Shown here piece by piece: positions 6,320-13,380 of a stretch of 13,585 nucleotides of DNA; the stretch's first letter is position 1, and each line of letters starts with the position of its first letter. The stretch lies in contig VBGO01000060.1 of assembly GCA_005882525.1 (NCBI GenBank), forward strand, positions 1 through 13,585, written 5' to 3'. Made by a program: the position numbers and the translations under genes. This stretch comes from Chloroflexota bacterium (GTDB lineage Bacteria > Chloroflexota > Dormibacteria > CF-121). The notes under the pieces are model-generated. The model was not told the origin of the DNA, did no database searches, and saw nothing but the letters and a program-made list of their open reading frames with translations.

Positions 6320-7764
6320 GCGGCGGCCTGGTCGTCGACGCGCCCGGCCAGGCTGCGAAGCAGGGCGCGAACCGCCGGCTCCCAGAGATGGGTCCCGGAC
6401 TCCTCCCGAAGAATCCGCGCGGCATGTTCGAAGTCGAAGGCCTTGCGATAGGGGCGGTCGGAGATGAGGACGTCGTAGGTGTCGGCGACCGCGAGGATGC
6501 GCGCCTCGATCGGAATCTGCTCGCCGCGCAGTCCGCGTGGATACCCGCTGCCGTCGATGCGCTCGTGATGGGCGATCACGATGTCCGCCTCGCGGTGAAG
6601 GCTGGGTACCCGTAAGAGGATCTCGCGCCCGAGCTCGGGGTGGCGCTTGATCACGGTCCACTCTTGCGGATCGAGTGAGCCGGGCTTGCTGAGGATCGCG
6701 TCCGGGATGCCGATCTTGCCCACGTCATGGAGGAGCCCGGCGCGGGCGAGGGTGCGCAGCTGGTCCGTCGGCAGCTCCATGGCTCGTCCAATCCGGACCG
6801 CCAGCTCGGCCACCCGCGTGTTGTGGCCCCTGGTGTTCTCGTCTTTGGCTTCGACCGCGGCGGCGAGTGCGGCGATCGATTCCGCATGTTCGAGCTCCAG
6901 ACCGACCTTGACTTCCAGCTCGAGCGTGGCTTCCAACACCGAACGAAGCGAGAGCCCCTTCGCCCGCTGTGCCGCCAGCGACGAGACCGCGAGGCCGACG
7001 CCAAGCAGCATCAGTCCGTGGTACTCCCACCAGGAGAGTCGCCACACATGGCCTAGCATCATGACGACCTGTGCCTGGGCCAGGAGGAGGAAGGAGAGCA
7101 CGAGCACACCCTGCAGCGGGAAGCGGGCGACGAGATAGGCGCGGGCTTGCCGCCAGGCGGAAAACAACAGCAACGCGATGGTCGTGATGCCCATCGCCGT
7201 CGAGTAGGGCTTGACGCCAAGGGGCAACTCCGCGATCACCTCGGTGGCCACCGCAAGAACCCCGTAGATGGCCACCGCGGTGGCCAGGAGGACGATCAGC
7301 CAGCCCGCCGGCGAGAAGGGCAGACGCCGCTCGAATGCCGCTGTTAGCGGCGTGTATGACGCGGCAAAGAACAGCGCCGGGACGAACAGACTGAGGTAGG
7401 CAGAGATGCCGACCACGGCGCCCGCATACTTGGCGGCGTCGCCACGCTGGAGGATGCCAGGGGTGTCGATGCCGTGGACTGCAAAGATGCCGCCCATCGC
7501 CATGAAGCCGAGGCAGAGGAAGAGCACCCGGTACTGGGCGATCTGTACGGCCGCGATCGCCAGCAACACCGCCAGCCCGAAGGCCAGGAGAGACACTGCG
7601 GTGACGATCAGGAAGTGTTGGCCCGGCACGACCAGGCTGGGGTCGGCAGCGGGATGCGTCGACAGCCACCAGAAGATGCCGGCGGGGAAGAGGAGAGAGC
7701 CGACCGCCGCCGGTGGCGCGGCTTTCCGGGTCCAGGGTTGCGGGATGGCCGCGGCGGAAGCCAT
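6316..7764 (-). CDS. Membrane-anchored HD-GYP domain protein (c-di-GMP phosphodiesterase type)
   Basis: The 482-residue product has an N-terminal half with about seven or eight hydrophobic helices (roughly residues 20-270), a short coiled linker rich in Glu and Leu (LEATLELEVKVGLELEHAES), and a C-terminal HD-GYP domain. The domain shows GHNTRVAELAVRIG, LLHDVGKIGIPD with His346-Asp347, RHPELG, HHERIDGSGYP with Gly407-Tyr408-Pro409, and ADTYDVLISDRPYRKA. All metal-binding and GYP signatures look intact, so cyclic-di-GMP hydrolysis is the expected activity, under control of the membrane sensor half, whose ligand is unknown. The ATG at 7764 has no Shine-Dalgarno; a TTATCC hexamer lies a few bases upstream, consistent with a leaderless transcript. 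It is divergent from the Fur-family gene (49 bp apart) and converges on the CAP gene, sharing overlapping stops (6316-6319). Confidence 0.92.
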   Translation of the reverse strand: MASAAAIPQPWTRKAAPPAAVGSLLFPAGIFWWLSTHPAADPSLVVPGQHFLIVTAVSLLAFGLAVLLAIAAVQIAQYRVLFLCLGFMAMGGIFAVHGIDTPGILQRGDAAKYAGAVVGISAYLSLFVPALFFAASYTPLTAAFERRLPFSPAGWLIVLLATAVAIYGVLAVATEVIAELPLGVKPYSTAMGITTIALLLFSAWRQARAYLVARFPLQGVLVLSFLLLAQAQVVMMLGHVWRLSWWEYHGLMLLGVGLAVSSLAAQRAKGLSLRSVLEATLELEVKVGLELEHAESIAALAAAVEAKDENTRGHNTRVAELAVRIGRAMELPTDQLRTLARAGLLHDVGKIGIPDAILSKPGSLDPQEWTVIKRHPELGREILLRVPSLHREADIVIAHHERIDGSGYPRGLRGEQIPIEARILAVADTYDVLISDRPYRKAFDFEHAARILREESGTHLWEPAVRALLRSLAGRVDDQAAA

Positions 7765-7799
7765 AGCGGGATAACGGACCGATGGCGGAAACCCCTCGC

Positions 7800-7813
7800 A
7801 GTATCATTTGGCT
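7800..7813 (+). promoter_or_regulatory. Putative leaderless promoter and half-operator of the Fur-family gene
   Basis: AGTATCAT at 7800-7807 includes a TATCAT -10-like hexamer (7802-7807) ending six bases before the ATG at 7814, the spacing expected when transcription starts at the start codon. The same eight bases form one arm of the palindrome at 10823-10838 before the metal importer operon. The opposite arm is missing here (7792-7798 reads CCCCTCG), so this would be at best a half-site. Autoregulation is inference. Confidence 0.4.
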
Positions 7814-8302
7814 ATGGTTGAGACGTCCGCCCAGGCCGCCCTCCAGCAAACCGGCGTCCGGGTGACGCCCCAGCGGCTGGCCATCGCGGCCGTGCTCGCC
7901 CAGACCGGAAAAGAGACATCGGCGCAGGAGCTATACGACCGGGTCCGCAAAAAGCATGCCTACATCGGCCGGGCCACCGTCTTTCGCTCGCTCGAGCGGC
8001 TGGTGGGCGCCGGATTGGCGCAGCGGCTCGAGCGGCCGGGGCACGTGTCCGCCTATGTCTGGTGCGAGCCCGGACACCATCACCACCTGATCTGCACCAC
8101 CTGCCGGACGGTCGAAGACCTCGGGGAGGACGCCGTCGCCCCGCTGGCCGAGACGATCGCGCGCCAGCGTGGCTTTCGGGTCGACCATGCGACCCTCGAC
8201 TTCTACGGTGAATGCCGGGCCTGCTCCTCACGCGCGAGAGTTTCCCTTCCCCGCCTGCGGGGGAGGGTCAGGGTGGGGGCCACCAACCGCGCGAGGATGT
8301 AG
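7814..8302 (+). CDS. Fur-family metalloregulator (Zur/Mur/Fur type)
   Basis: This 162-residue cytoplasmic repressor has the family layout. There is a winged helix with GVRVTPQRLAIAAVL (14-28) and recognition helix IGRATVFRSLERLVGAGL (51-68), then a dimer domain with GHHHHLICTTC (87-97; Cys94, Cys97) and DHATLDFYGECRAC (124-137; Cys134, Cys137). The two CxxC pairs make the structural zinc site. Beside an Mn/Zn-type ABC importer it is most likely Zur- or Mur-like; sequence alone does not decide. ATG 7814 is preferred over TTG 7808 because a -10-like hexamer ends at 7807. The ordinary protein would end near Cys137. Here a basic tail of about 25 residues follows, of which about 143-156 are encoded by the palindromic repeat. 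The 3' end overlaps the importer permease gene by 100 bp, tail to tail. Confidence 0.92.
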   Translation: MVETSAQAALQQTGVRVTPQRLAIAAVLAQTGKETSAQELYDRVRKKHAYIGRATVFRSLERLVGAGLAQRLERPGHVSAYVWCEPGHHHHLICTTCRTVEDLGEDAVAPLAETIARQRGFRVDHATLDFYGECRACSSRARVSLPRLRGRVRVGATNRARM

Positions 8303-9120
8303 CTCAAGAAGGCGATCGTCGTGATGAAGAAGCCGACCGGGTAGGGAACGTAGTAGGCAACGCTGAGTCCGGCCCAGGTGAAGAGCACGGCCAGGACGGC
8401 GGACAGCAGGAGGCCGCGGCTGGGACGGGTGGTGAAGCGTTCGGCGATCGCGGCAGGCGCGACGATCAGGGCGAAGATCAGAAGGACGCCGACCACCTGG
8501 ACCGCCTCCGAGACGGCGACCGCCAGGATGACCATGAAGGCGATTGACAGGCCACCAACGGGCACGCCTTTGGCTTCGGCGACCTCTTCGTCGAGGGTGG
8601 CAAAGAGCAGCGGACGGTAGACGACGAGGAGCGCCAGCACCGTGAGCGATCCGGCGACAAACGTCGCCGCAACCTCCTGGATGGTGATGCCGAAGATCTG
8701 ACCAAACAGAATGCCGATGGCCAGGTTGGCTGATCCCCGGTAGAGGCGGGTGAAGAGCAGACCCAGGCCGAGCGACCATGCCATCACCAGGCCAATCGTC
8801 ACATCGCGGCCACGAAGTCGCTGGCCGAGGGCGCCCATGACCGCGCCGGCTGACATGGTAAAGACCAGCAATCCGACGATCGGGGTCGTCCCAACCAGGA
8901 CGGCGCCGGTTGCCCCGGCGAAGCCGATGTGCGAAAGCGCATGGGCGGCGAAGGAAAGGCCGCGGAGGACGACGAAATAGCCGATGACGCCGGCGGAAAG
9001 GGCGACGACCGTTCCGGCCTCGAAGGCATGCTGCATGAAGGCGTAGCGAAGGAGTTCCTGGAGGTCGCGCACCAGGTCCCAGCCGAAGTAGGGCGCCGCC
9101 GCCGGATACAGCTCAGCCAT
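8203..9120 (-). CDS. Metal (Zn/Mn) ABC transporter permease, ZnuB/MntB type
   Basis: This 305-residue integral membrane protein belongs to the ABC-3 permease family. After an N-terminal segment ending in LLRYAFMQHAF it has about eight helices, with SFAAHALSHIGFAGATGA (56-73), the conserved loop that contacts the ATPase, and later VVGVLLIFALIVAPAAIAERFT, both hallmarks of Zn/Mn importer permeases. The ATG at 9120 overlaps the ATPase stop by eight bases (ATGGCTGA), so the genes are translationally coupled; the longer open frame to 9198 is antisense-like and rejected. The last helix ends with LSYILARLV. After it, residues about 280-293 (containing TLTLPRRRGRE) are encoded by the palindromic repeat, followed by 12 more residues. 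The native C-terminus therefore appears to have been replaced or extended by repeat sequence. It is the last gene of the binding protein-ATPase-permease operon. Confidence 0.92.
   Translation of the reverse strand: MAELYPAAAPYFGWDLVRDLQELLRYAFMQHAFEAGTVVALSAGVIGYFVVLRGLSFAAHALSHIGFAGATGAVLVGTTPIVGLLVFTMSAGAVMGALGQRLRGRDVTIGLVMAWSLGLGLLFTRLYRGSANLAIGILFGQIFGITIQEVAATFVAGSLTVLALLVVYRPLLFATLDEEVAEAKGVPVGGLSIAFMVILAVAVSEAVQVVGVLLIFALIVAPAAIAERFTTRPSRGLLLSAVLAVLFTWAGLSVAYYVPYPVGFFITTIAFLSYILARLVAPTLTLPRRRGRETLAREEQARHSP
8242..8281 (-). repeat. GC-rich palindromic dispersed repeat, copy 2, inside two coding ends
   Basis: On the minus strand this 40-bp unit starts GGCCCCCACCCTGACC and matches copy 1 (3536-3575) at 37 of 40 positions by hand alignment. 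It lies wholly within the tail-to-tail overlap of the Fur-family gene and the permease gene. It is read in one frame as VSLPRLRGRVRVGA-like residues of the regulator and, on the other strand, as PTLTLPRRRGRE of the permease. Its inverted arms could also form the hairpin that separates the two convergent transcripts. Confidence 0.85.
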
Positions 9121-9916
9121 CGTGATGGGCACTCTCAGCCTCCAGCCCGACCACGAACATGTGGCCGTGACTGTCCTGGAGCACCTCGATCGGCGCATCG
9201 TAGAGACGGCTCAGCTGCTCGGTAGTGATGACCTCGGCCGGCTTACCGATCGCCACCCCGCCGTGGGCGACGTACAGCACGCGATCGACGATGGGTAGCA
9301 GCGGGTTGATGTCGTGGGCAATGAGCAGCACGGTGAGGCCGTTGGCTCGCGCCAGTTTTGAGACCAGCTCGGCAATGACGATCTGGTTGCGGAGGTCGAG
9401 GCTGGCCAGCGGCTCGTCGAGGAGCAGCATCCGTGGCCGGCCGGCAAGCGCCTGGGCCAGCAGCAAGCGCTGTTGCTCCCCACCGGAGAGCCGCCCGATG
9501 GGCCGATCCGCGTAGGCGAGCGCGTCTACCGCGCCGATCGCCTCGTCGACCCGCCGATGGCTGTCGGCGGCATCGCCGACCGGGACCCCCCATCGAGTGC
9601 CGTCGATGCCGAGGTGAACGAAGTCCCGACCGCGGACCGGCAGGTCGCGGTCGATGTTTCGGCGCTGGGGGACATAGCCGATCTGGGCGTTCCCGCGATG
9701 CGGCCGCTCGCCAAGCACCTGCAGGCTGCCCGCGGCTGGAGGCAGAAGCCCCAGCACCAACCGCAGGAGGGTGGATTTCCCACTACCGTTCGGGCCCAGG
9801 ACCGCGACAAATTCCCCGGGGTTCACGGTGAAGCTGGCGTTTCGCCAGATCAAGCGGTCCCCGTAGGCGGCGGCGAGGCCCTCGGCGACGATGGCGGGAG
9901 AGGTCGACCGGGCCAT
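9113..9916 (-). CDS. Metal (Zn/Mn) ABC transporter ATP-binding protein, ZnuC/MntA type
   Basis: This 267-residue ATPase is complete: Walker A GPNGSGKST (41-49), Q-loop YVPQR with Gln84, signature LSGGEQQR (143-150), Walker B LLLDEP with Glu168, D-loop SLD, and H-loop AHD with His201. IGYVPQRRNIDRDLPV (79-94) is characteristic of the zinc/manganese importer subfamily, where that stretch is conserved after the Q-loop. It hydrolyses ATP at the inner face of the membrane to drive metal import through the permease. The ATG at 9916 lies 8 bases after the stop of the binding-protein gene (TAG 9925-9927), and its own stop overlaps the permease start, so the three genes form one operon. Confidence 0.94.
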   Translation of the reverse strand: MARSTSPAIVAEGLAAAYGDRLIWRNASFTVNPGEFVAVLGPNGSGKSTLLRLVLGLLPPAAGSLQVLGERPHRGNAQIGYVPQRRNIDRDLPVRGRDFVHLGIDGTRWGVPVGDAADSHRRVDEAIGAVDALAYADRPIGRLSGGEQQRLLLAQALAGRPRMLLLDEPLASLDLRNQIVIAELVSKLARANGLTVLLIAHDINPLLPIVDRVLYVAHGGVAIGKPAEVITTEQLSRLYDAPIEVLQDSHGHMFVVGLEAESAHHDG

Positions 9917-9924
9917 GCTGCCCG

Positions 9925-10821
9925 CTATTGTCGGCTCAGCGCAGCCTGCAGTGAGTCCAGCTGCCCGGTCTGCCAGGCCTGGAACGAGGCCGTTGGCGGG
10001 TCGACGGTTTCCGAGATGCCGACCACCGGGATGCCATTCTTGACCGCGAGCTGCTTGAGATTTTCCGTGATCGGTGTCGACGTTTGCGCGTTGTAGACGA
10101 GCGCCTTGATCCGGTGATTGGAGATCTGGTTCTGGAATTCCGCTACGGTTTGCGCCGGTGGATCGTTGCCTTCCGAAATTGCCTGCATGAACTCCGGTGG
10201 TGAGATCAGCTTGACGCCAAGGGCCTGCGCCAGATAGACGAAGATGCTCTCGGTCGAGCCGACCGGCATGCCGCTGAAGTTGGATCGGATATTCGCGATC
10301 GCATCGTGGTACGGCTTCAGGGCGGTCCGGAAGGCGTCCCGCTGCCGCCTGAAGTAGTCCGCGTCGGCAGCGTCGAGCGCCTGGTAGTCGGCGGTGATGC
10401 GGTCGGCGACCCTGTCGACCCAGTCGGGGTTGTACCAGAAGTGCGGATTGTCGCCCGCTTTCTTGTTGAGCAGGTCGGCGACGGTCAACACCTTCCGGCT
10501 GGGGCTAGGGTTGGCGGAGAGCAGCTTCTGCCCCCAATCGTCATAGCCGGCGCCGTTCAAGACCACGTAGTCGGCGGCCGCGAAGGCGCGGGCATCGACC
10601 GCGCTGCTTTCGTAGTCGTGCGGATCGGTGCTCGGGTTGCTGACGATGCTGGTCACGCTGACGTGGGAGCCGCCCAGTTGCGCCGCGATGCTGCCCCAGA
10701 AGTTTTCCCCGGCGATCACCTGCAGCGTCCCGCTGGTCGAGCCACCGCCTGGCGCACCGCAGCCGGCCAGAACCGCCGAAAGCGATGCGCCGATGAGCAG
10801 CCCCTTGATAGTGCGGGTCAT
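9925..10821 (-). CDS. Metal ABC transporter substrate-binding lipoprotein, cluster A-I (Zn/Mn)
   Basis: This 298-residue lipoprotein begins MTRTIKGLLIGASLSAVLAG and then Cys21, a textbook lipobox (LAGC). It captures a divalent metal outside the membrane for the ATPase/permease pair. Family features are NPSTDPHDYE with His68, NPHFWYNPDWV with His127, a long connecting helix, STESIFVYLAQALG with Glu191, and VVGISETV with Glu271. By alignment from memory these four would be the metal ligands. Glu at the third site is the choice of Mn binders such as PsaA, whereas ZnuA proteins have His there and usually a His-rich loop, which is absent here. Metal identity therefore stays open. The ATG at 10821 is chosen over the open frame to 10899 because the signal peptide starts here and a -10-like TATGAT and the operator lie just upstream, with no Shine-Dalgarno, suggesting a very short or absent leader. 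Confidence 0.92.
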   Translation of the reverse strand: MTRTIKGLLIGASLSAVLAGCGAPGGGSTSGTLQVIAGENFWGSIAAQLGGSHVSVTSIVSNPSTDPHDYESSAVDARAFAAADYVVLNGAGYDDWGQKLLSANPSPSRKVLTVADLLNKKAGDNPHFWYNPDWVDRVADRITADYQALDAADADYFRRQRDAFRTALKPYHDAIANIRSNFSGMPVGSTESIFVYLAQALGVKLISPPEFMQAISEGNDPPAQTVAEFQNQISNHRIKALVYNAQTSTPITENLKQLAVKNGIPVVGISETVDPPTASFQAWQTGQLDSLQAALSRQ

Positions 10822-10822
10822 G

Positions 10823-10837
10823 TGATACTGAGTATCA
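10823..10837. promoter_or_regulatory. Perfect 7-1-7 Fur-family operator at the importer operon start
   Basis: TGATACT-G-AGTATCA is a perfect inverted repeat with one central base. The 7-1-7 layout and TGATA/TATCA ends match the classical Fur-box core (TGATAAT-N-ATTATCA), differing by one base in each arm. It ends one base before the ATG of the binding-protein gene and overlaps the minus-strand -10-like TATGAT (10839 to 10834), so a bound dimer would block RNA polymerase. The Fur-family gene at 7814-8302 is the natural candidate. The palindrome is seen directly; the regulator assignment is inference. Upstream (10849-10878) lies a GC-rich imperfect stem-loop of unknown role. Confidence 0.72.
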
Positions 10838-10908
10838 TACACGCGGCACCGCGGAGCGCCGAAAGGGCGGCGCCGCGGAGCTGCGCTACAGCTTTGCAAT
10901 ACGGGGGC

Positions 10909-10980
10909 TTCACAACCCGCGTATCAGGCTCTATGGTGGATTCAGCGACGGTCCCCCCGGATTTCTCAGAAAAGGAGGTG
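10909..10980 (+). promoter_or_regulatory. Promoter and strong RBS of the small membrane protein gene
   Basis: TTCACA (10909-10914) and TATGGT (10932-10937) are spaced by 17 bp and make a plausible housekeeping-type promoter. AAAGGAGGTG at 10971-10980 is a near-complete match to the 16S anti-Shine-Dalgarno, with AGGAGG ending six bases before the GTG at 10985. The RBS is much stronger than those of most genes in this window and fixes the small gene's start. Confidence 0.55.
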
Positions 10981-10984
10981 CAGA

Positions 10985-11128
10985 GTGTACTTCGGTGGAG
11001 GCGGACTGTTGATCGTTCTCGGGATTATTGCGCTTGTGCTCGGATTCACCTTGATCGGGATCATCCTGATCATTCTCGGCCTGTTCGCCGGCGGCTTCGG
11101 TTTCTACAGCGGCCGGCGCGCGCCATAA
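10985..11128 (+). CDS. Small hydrophobic membrane protein, 47 residues
   Basis: A GTG-started gene encodes MYFGGGGLLIVLGIIALVLG, then a TLIGIILIILGLFAGGFGF stretch and a short basic end YSGRRAP. Nearly the whole protein is one long or two short tightly packed hydrophobic helices with Gly-rich turns, so it should sit in the membrane with the Arg-Arg tail inside. The coding case rests on the perfect Shine-Dalgarno at 10971-10980, a plausible promoter at 10909-10937, and a composition typical of membrane proteins rather than random G+C-rich DNA. I do not recognise the family; similar tiny hydrophobic proteins in other bacteria are mostly uncharacterised. It is divergent from the metal importer operon (164 bp between the two starts) and convergent with the PBP gene, so it is probably monocistronic. 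Confidence 0.72.
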   Translation: MYFGGGGLLIVLGIIALVLGFTLIGIILIILGLFAGGFGFYSGRRAP

Positions 11129-11142
11129 GGGCTTAAGCCCTT
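11127..11142. terminator. Perfect 16-bp palindrome between convergent genes
   Basis: AAGGGCTTAAGCCCTT is a perfect palindrome overlapping the last two bases of the small gene's TAA. As RNA it gives a six-pair stem with a UUAA loop followed by a weak U-rich run (TTCACTTT on the plus strand). It sits in the 61-bp gap between the small gene and the convergent PBP gene, where a bidirectional terminator is expected, but the stem is short for an intrinsic terminator. Confidence 0.4.
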
Positions 11143-11189
11143 CACTTTACCCGGCGGCTGTCGCGAGGCGGTCGTCGGGTTTCTTGTTG

Positions 11190-13331
11190 CTATCCGCCGG
11201 CTTTGACGCCGCGCGGCATGTAGCCGAGAACGCAGGGCAGTCCATTGACGGTCAGCTGCGCGTCGGTGACGGTGTAGGGGTTGAAGGAACGGAACCGGCA
11301 GGTCGGCCAACTGGCCGCCAGCGTCGACGGCAACCGTTGGGTGCCCGGCAGGAAGTAGTTCTGGCCAACCTGGTCGACGCCGGCTGGCTTGGCGTACCAC
11401 TGGTCGGGCTGCTGGGCGAGGGCCTGCATCATGAACTGGTGCCAGATCGGGGCCGCCCCCACGATGCCGGTGGAGTTGTTGGCGAGCGGATGGTTGTCGG
11501 GATTGCCAACCCAGACAGCCGCCGCCAGGGTCGGCGTGAAGCCCACCGTCCAGTTATCGCGGAAGTCCTGGGTGGTGCCGGTCTTGGCCGCCACATGCCG
11601 GCCCGGGAGCGTCAGGTCGCCACCGCAGCCGAATGACATGCAACGGTTGCGATCGTCCGACATGATGGAGTTGACGATAAAGGCCACCTGCTGACTGACG
11701 GCGCGGAATTCATTTTTCGCCGGGTCGTACTTGAATTTGGTGTTGCCCAGGCCGTCCTCGATATGAAGGATGGGGGCGGGCCGATGACGAAGGCCGAGGT
11801 TGGCCAGCGTCGACCCCGCCGTCACCATGTCGAGCGGGGAGACCTCATAGCCGCCCAGCGTCAGACTCGTGCCGTAGTTGTTGTCGGGTTTGTTCAAGCT
11901 GGTGATCCCCATCCGCCGCGCCGTGTCCAGCACCGCGGGGATGCCGATCGTCAGCTCGACCTTGATGGCCGGGATGTTGAGCGAGTTGCCCATCGCCATT
12001 TTCAGCGGGAGGGTGCCGTGGTACCGCTTGTCGTAGTTCAGCGGTGCGTAAGGCTTGAGGCCATCCGTGCCACCACCCAGGGGGAACACCATCGGCTGAT
12101 CGAGGATCGGGGTGAGCATGTTCAACCGGCCGCTCTCGATCGCCGCGGTGTACGTCAGCATCTTGAATGACGACCCGGGCTGCCGCGTGTTGGTGGTCGC
12201 CATGTTGATCTGCCCGCCCGGGCGGTAGTAGTCGGCACCGCCCACCATAGCCAGCACTTCCCCGTTTTTCGGGTCCATGGCCACCAGCGCGCCGTCGTGG
12301 AAGTCGTAGAAGGCGCCGTGGGCATTGATCTGGTTGCGGACCAGGCTCTCGGCGGTGTGCTGAAGGTTCAGGTCGAGGGTGGTGTAGACGCGGTAACCCT
12401 TGCGGTCGCTGGGGCGGATATGGAACTGCTTGTCCAGCACCTGGAGGACATAGTCGACGAAGTGGGGCGCCTGCAACTGGTTGGTCGGATAGAAAAATTG
12501 CAGCTTCTCGTTTTCCGCGGCCAGCGCCTGCTCCGGCGTGATCATCTTCTGCGCCACCATCGCGTCGAGCACTTCGGCCTGGCGCGCCTTGGCTCGAGTG
12601 GGGTTGATCAGCGGGCTGTTCTGCGTCGGTGCCTGCGGCAAGCCGGCCAGCACGGCGGCCTGGCCCAGCGTCAGGTCGTGGGCGGTGGTGTGGAAGAACC
12701 CGCGCGCCGCCGCCTCCACACCGTAGCTCTGACCGCCGTAGTAGATCGTGTTGAGGTAGAGGTCGAGGATCTCGTCCTTCGAATACCGGCCGTTGAGGTC
12801 GACAGCGAGCACCGCTTCGCGGATCTTCCGCTGGATCGTGGGCGGGGGATTCGGGCCGATGAAGACTTGCTTGACCAGCTGCTGACTGATCGTGCTGCCG
12901 CCCTGGGCGATGTGGTGGTGCGAGTAGTCGGCGATCGCCGCGCGCACGATGCCGCCGAAGTCGACTCCGCTGTTCTTGTAGAAGGTCTTGTCCTCGATGG
13001 CGATCGTCGCCTGCCGGATGTAGGGCGACATGGACTTCAGGGGGACGACGATCCGGTGGTCCCCGTGGTCGCCGATGTCGTCGATCAGGTTGCCGTGGCG
13101 ATCGAAGATCAGCATGTCCTGGTGGAGGGCGCTGGAAGACAGACCGTCCACCGCGGGGAGGTCGGTGACCGACTCGGCCGCAAAGGCCGGAATGGCCAGC
13201 AGCGGCAGAGCAAGAACCAGGACCGCCGCCACCAGGATGAAGGCGCGCCGGGCCTTGGAGCGGCGCTGGCTCTCGCGGAGCAGGCGCAGGCGCCGGTGAA
13301 AGGCGTAGCGGGAGCGACGGCGGCGGGGCAT
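11190..13331 (-). CDS. Class A penicillin-binding protein (bifunctional transglycosylase/transpeptidase)
   Basis: This 713-residue enzyme builds and cross-links peptidoglycan at the outer face of the membrane. A very basic cytoplasmic tail (PRRRRSRYAFHRRLRLLR) precedes one membrane helix (about 30-51). The GT51 domain follows, with AIEDKTFYKNSGVD (catalytic Glu113), GGSTISQQLVKQ (144-154), RKIREAVLAVDLN and the YLNTIYYGG segment. The transpeptidase domain has PGSSFK (nucleophile Ser387, Lys390), SLN (450-452) and KTGT (583-586). All catalytic motifs are intact. The end is a short Pro/Cys-containing tail with no PASTA or other added domain that I recognise. The ATG at 13331 has no convincing Shine-Dalgarno, and a TATCAT -10-like box lies 50 bp upstream. 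It is transcribed away from the DoxX-like gene and converges on the 47-residue gene. Confidence 0.95.
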   Translation of the reverse strand: MPRRRRSRYAFHRRLRLLRESQRRSKARRAFILVAAVLVLALPLLAIPAFAAESVTDLPAVDGLSSSALHQDMLIFDRHGNLIDDIGDHGDHRIVVPLKSMSPYIRQATIAIEDKTFYKNSGVDFGGIVRAAIADYSHHHIAQGGSTISQQLVKQVFIGPNPPPTIQRKIREAVLAVDLNGRYSKDEILDLYLNTIYYGGQSYGVEAAARGFFHTTAHDLTLGQAAVLAGLPQAPTQNSPLINPTRAKARQAEVLDAMVAQKMITPEQALAAENEKLQFFYPTNQLQAPHFVDYVLQVLDKQFHIRPSDRKGYRVYTTLDLNLQHTAESLVRNQINAHGAFYDFHDGALVAMDPKNGEVLAMVGGADYYRPGGQINMATTNTRQPGSSFKMLTYTAAIESGRLNMLTPILDQPMVFPLGGGTDGLKPYAPLNYDKRYHGTLPLKMAMGNSLNIPAIKVELTIGIPAVLDTARRMGITSLNKPDNNYGTSLTLGGYEVSPLDMVTAGSTLANLGLRHRPAPILHIEDGLGNTKFKYDPAKNEFRAVSQQVAFIVNSIMSDDRNRCMSFGCGGDLTLPGRHVAAKTGTTQDFRDNWTVGFTPTLAAAVWVGNPDNHPLANNSTGIVGAAPIWHQFMMQALAQQPDQWYAKPAGVDQVGQNYFLPGTQRLPSTLAASWPTCRFRSFNPYTVTDAQLTVNGLPCVLGYMPRGVKAGG

Positions 13332-13380
13332 CAGGCGCCGGCCAGCAGGCTGAGCGGTGGTGCTGACGGCATCACCAAAG

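Noticed and set aside
9121..9198. N-terminal extension of the metal permease to 9198
   Set aside because: The extra 26 residues are Arg/Ser/Cys-rich and overlap the ATPase gene. The ATG at 9120 overlapping the ATPase stop is the normal coupled start.
10849..10878. GC-rich imperfect stem-loop in the 10822-10984 gap
   Set aside because: Five plus five base pairs with a two-base bulge and no T-run; common by chance in such G+C-rich DNA, so not called as a terminator or riboswitch.
10822..10899. Longer start for the binding-protein gene at 10899
   Set aside because: It would put 26 hydrophilic residues before the signal peptide and run through the operator and -10 box. The lipobox is correctly placed from the ATG at 10821.
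11150..11206. CCGGCGG and CCGCCGG inverted arms around the PBP stop
   Set aside because: The arms are 7 bp with a loop of more than 30 bases; not a credible terminator without supporting structure.
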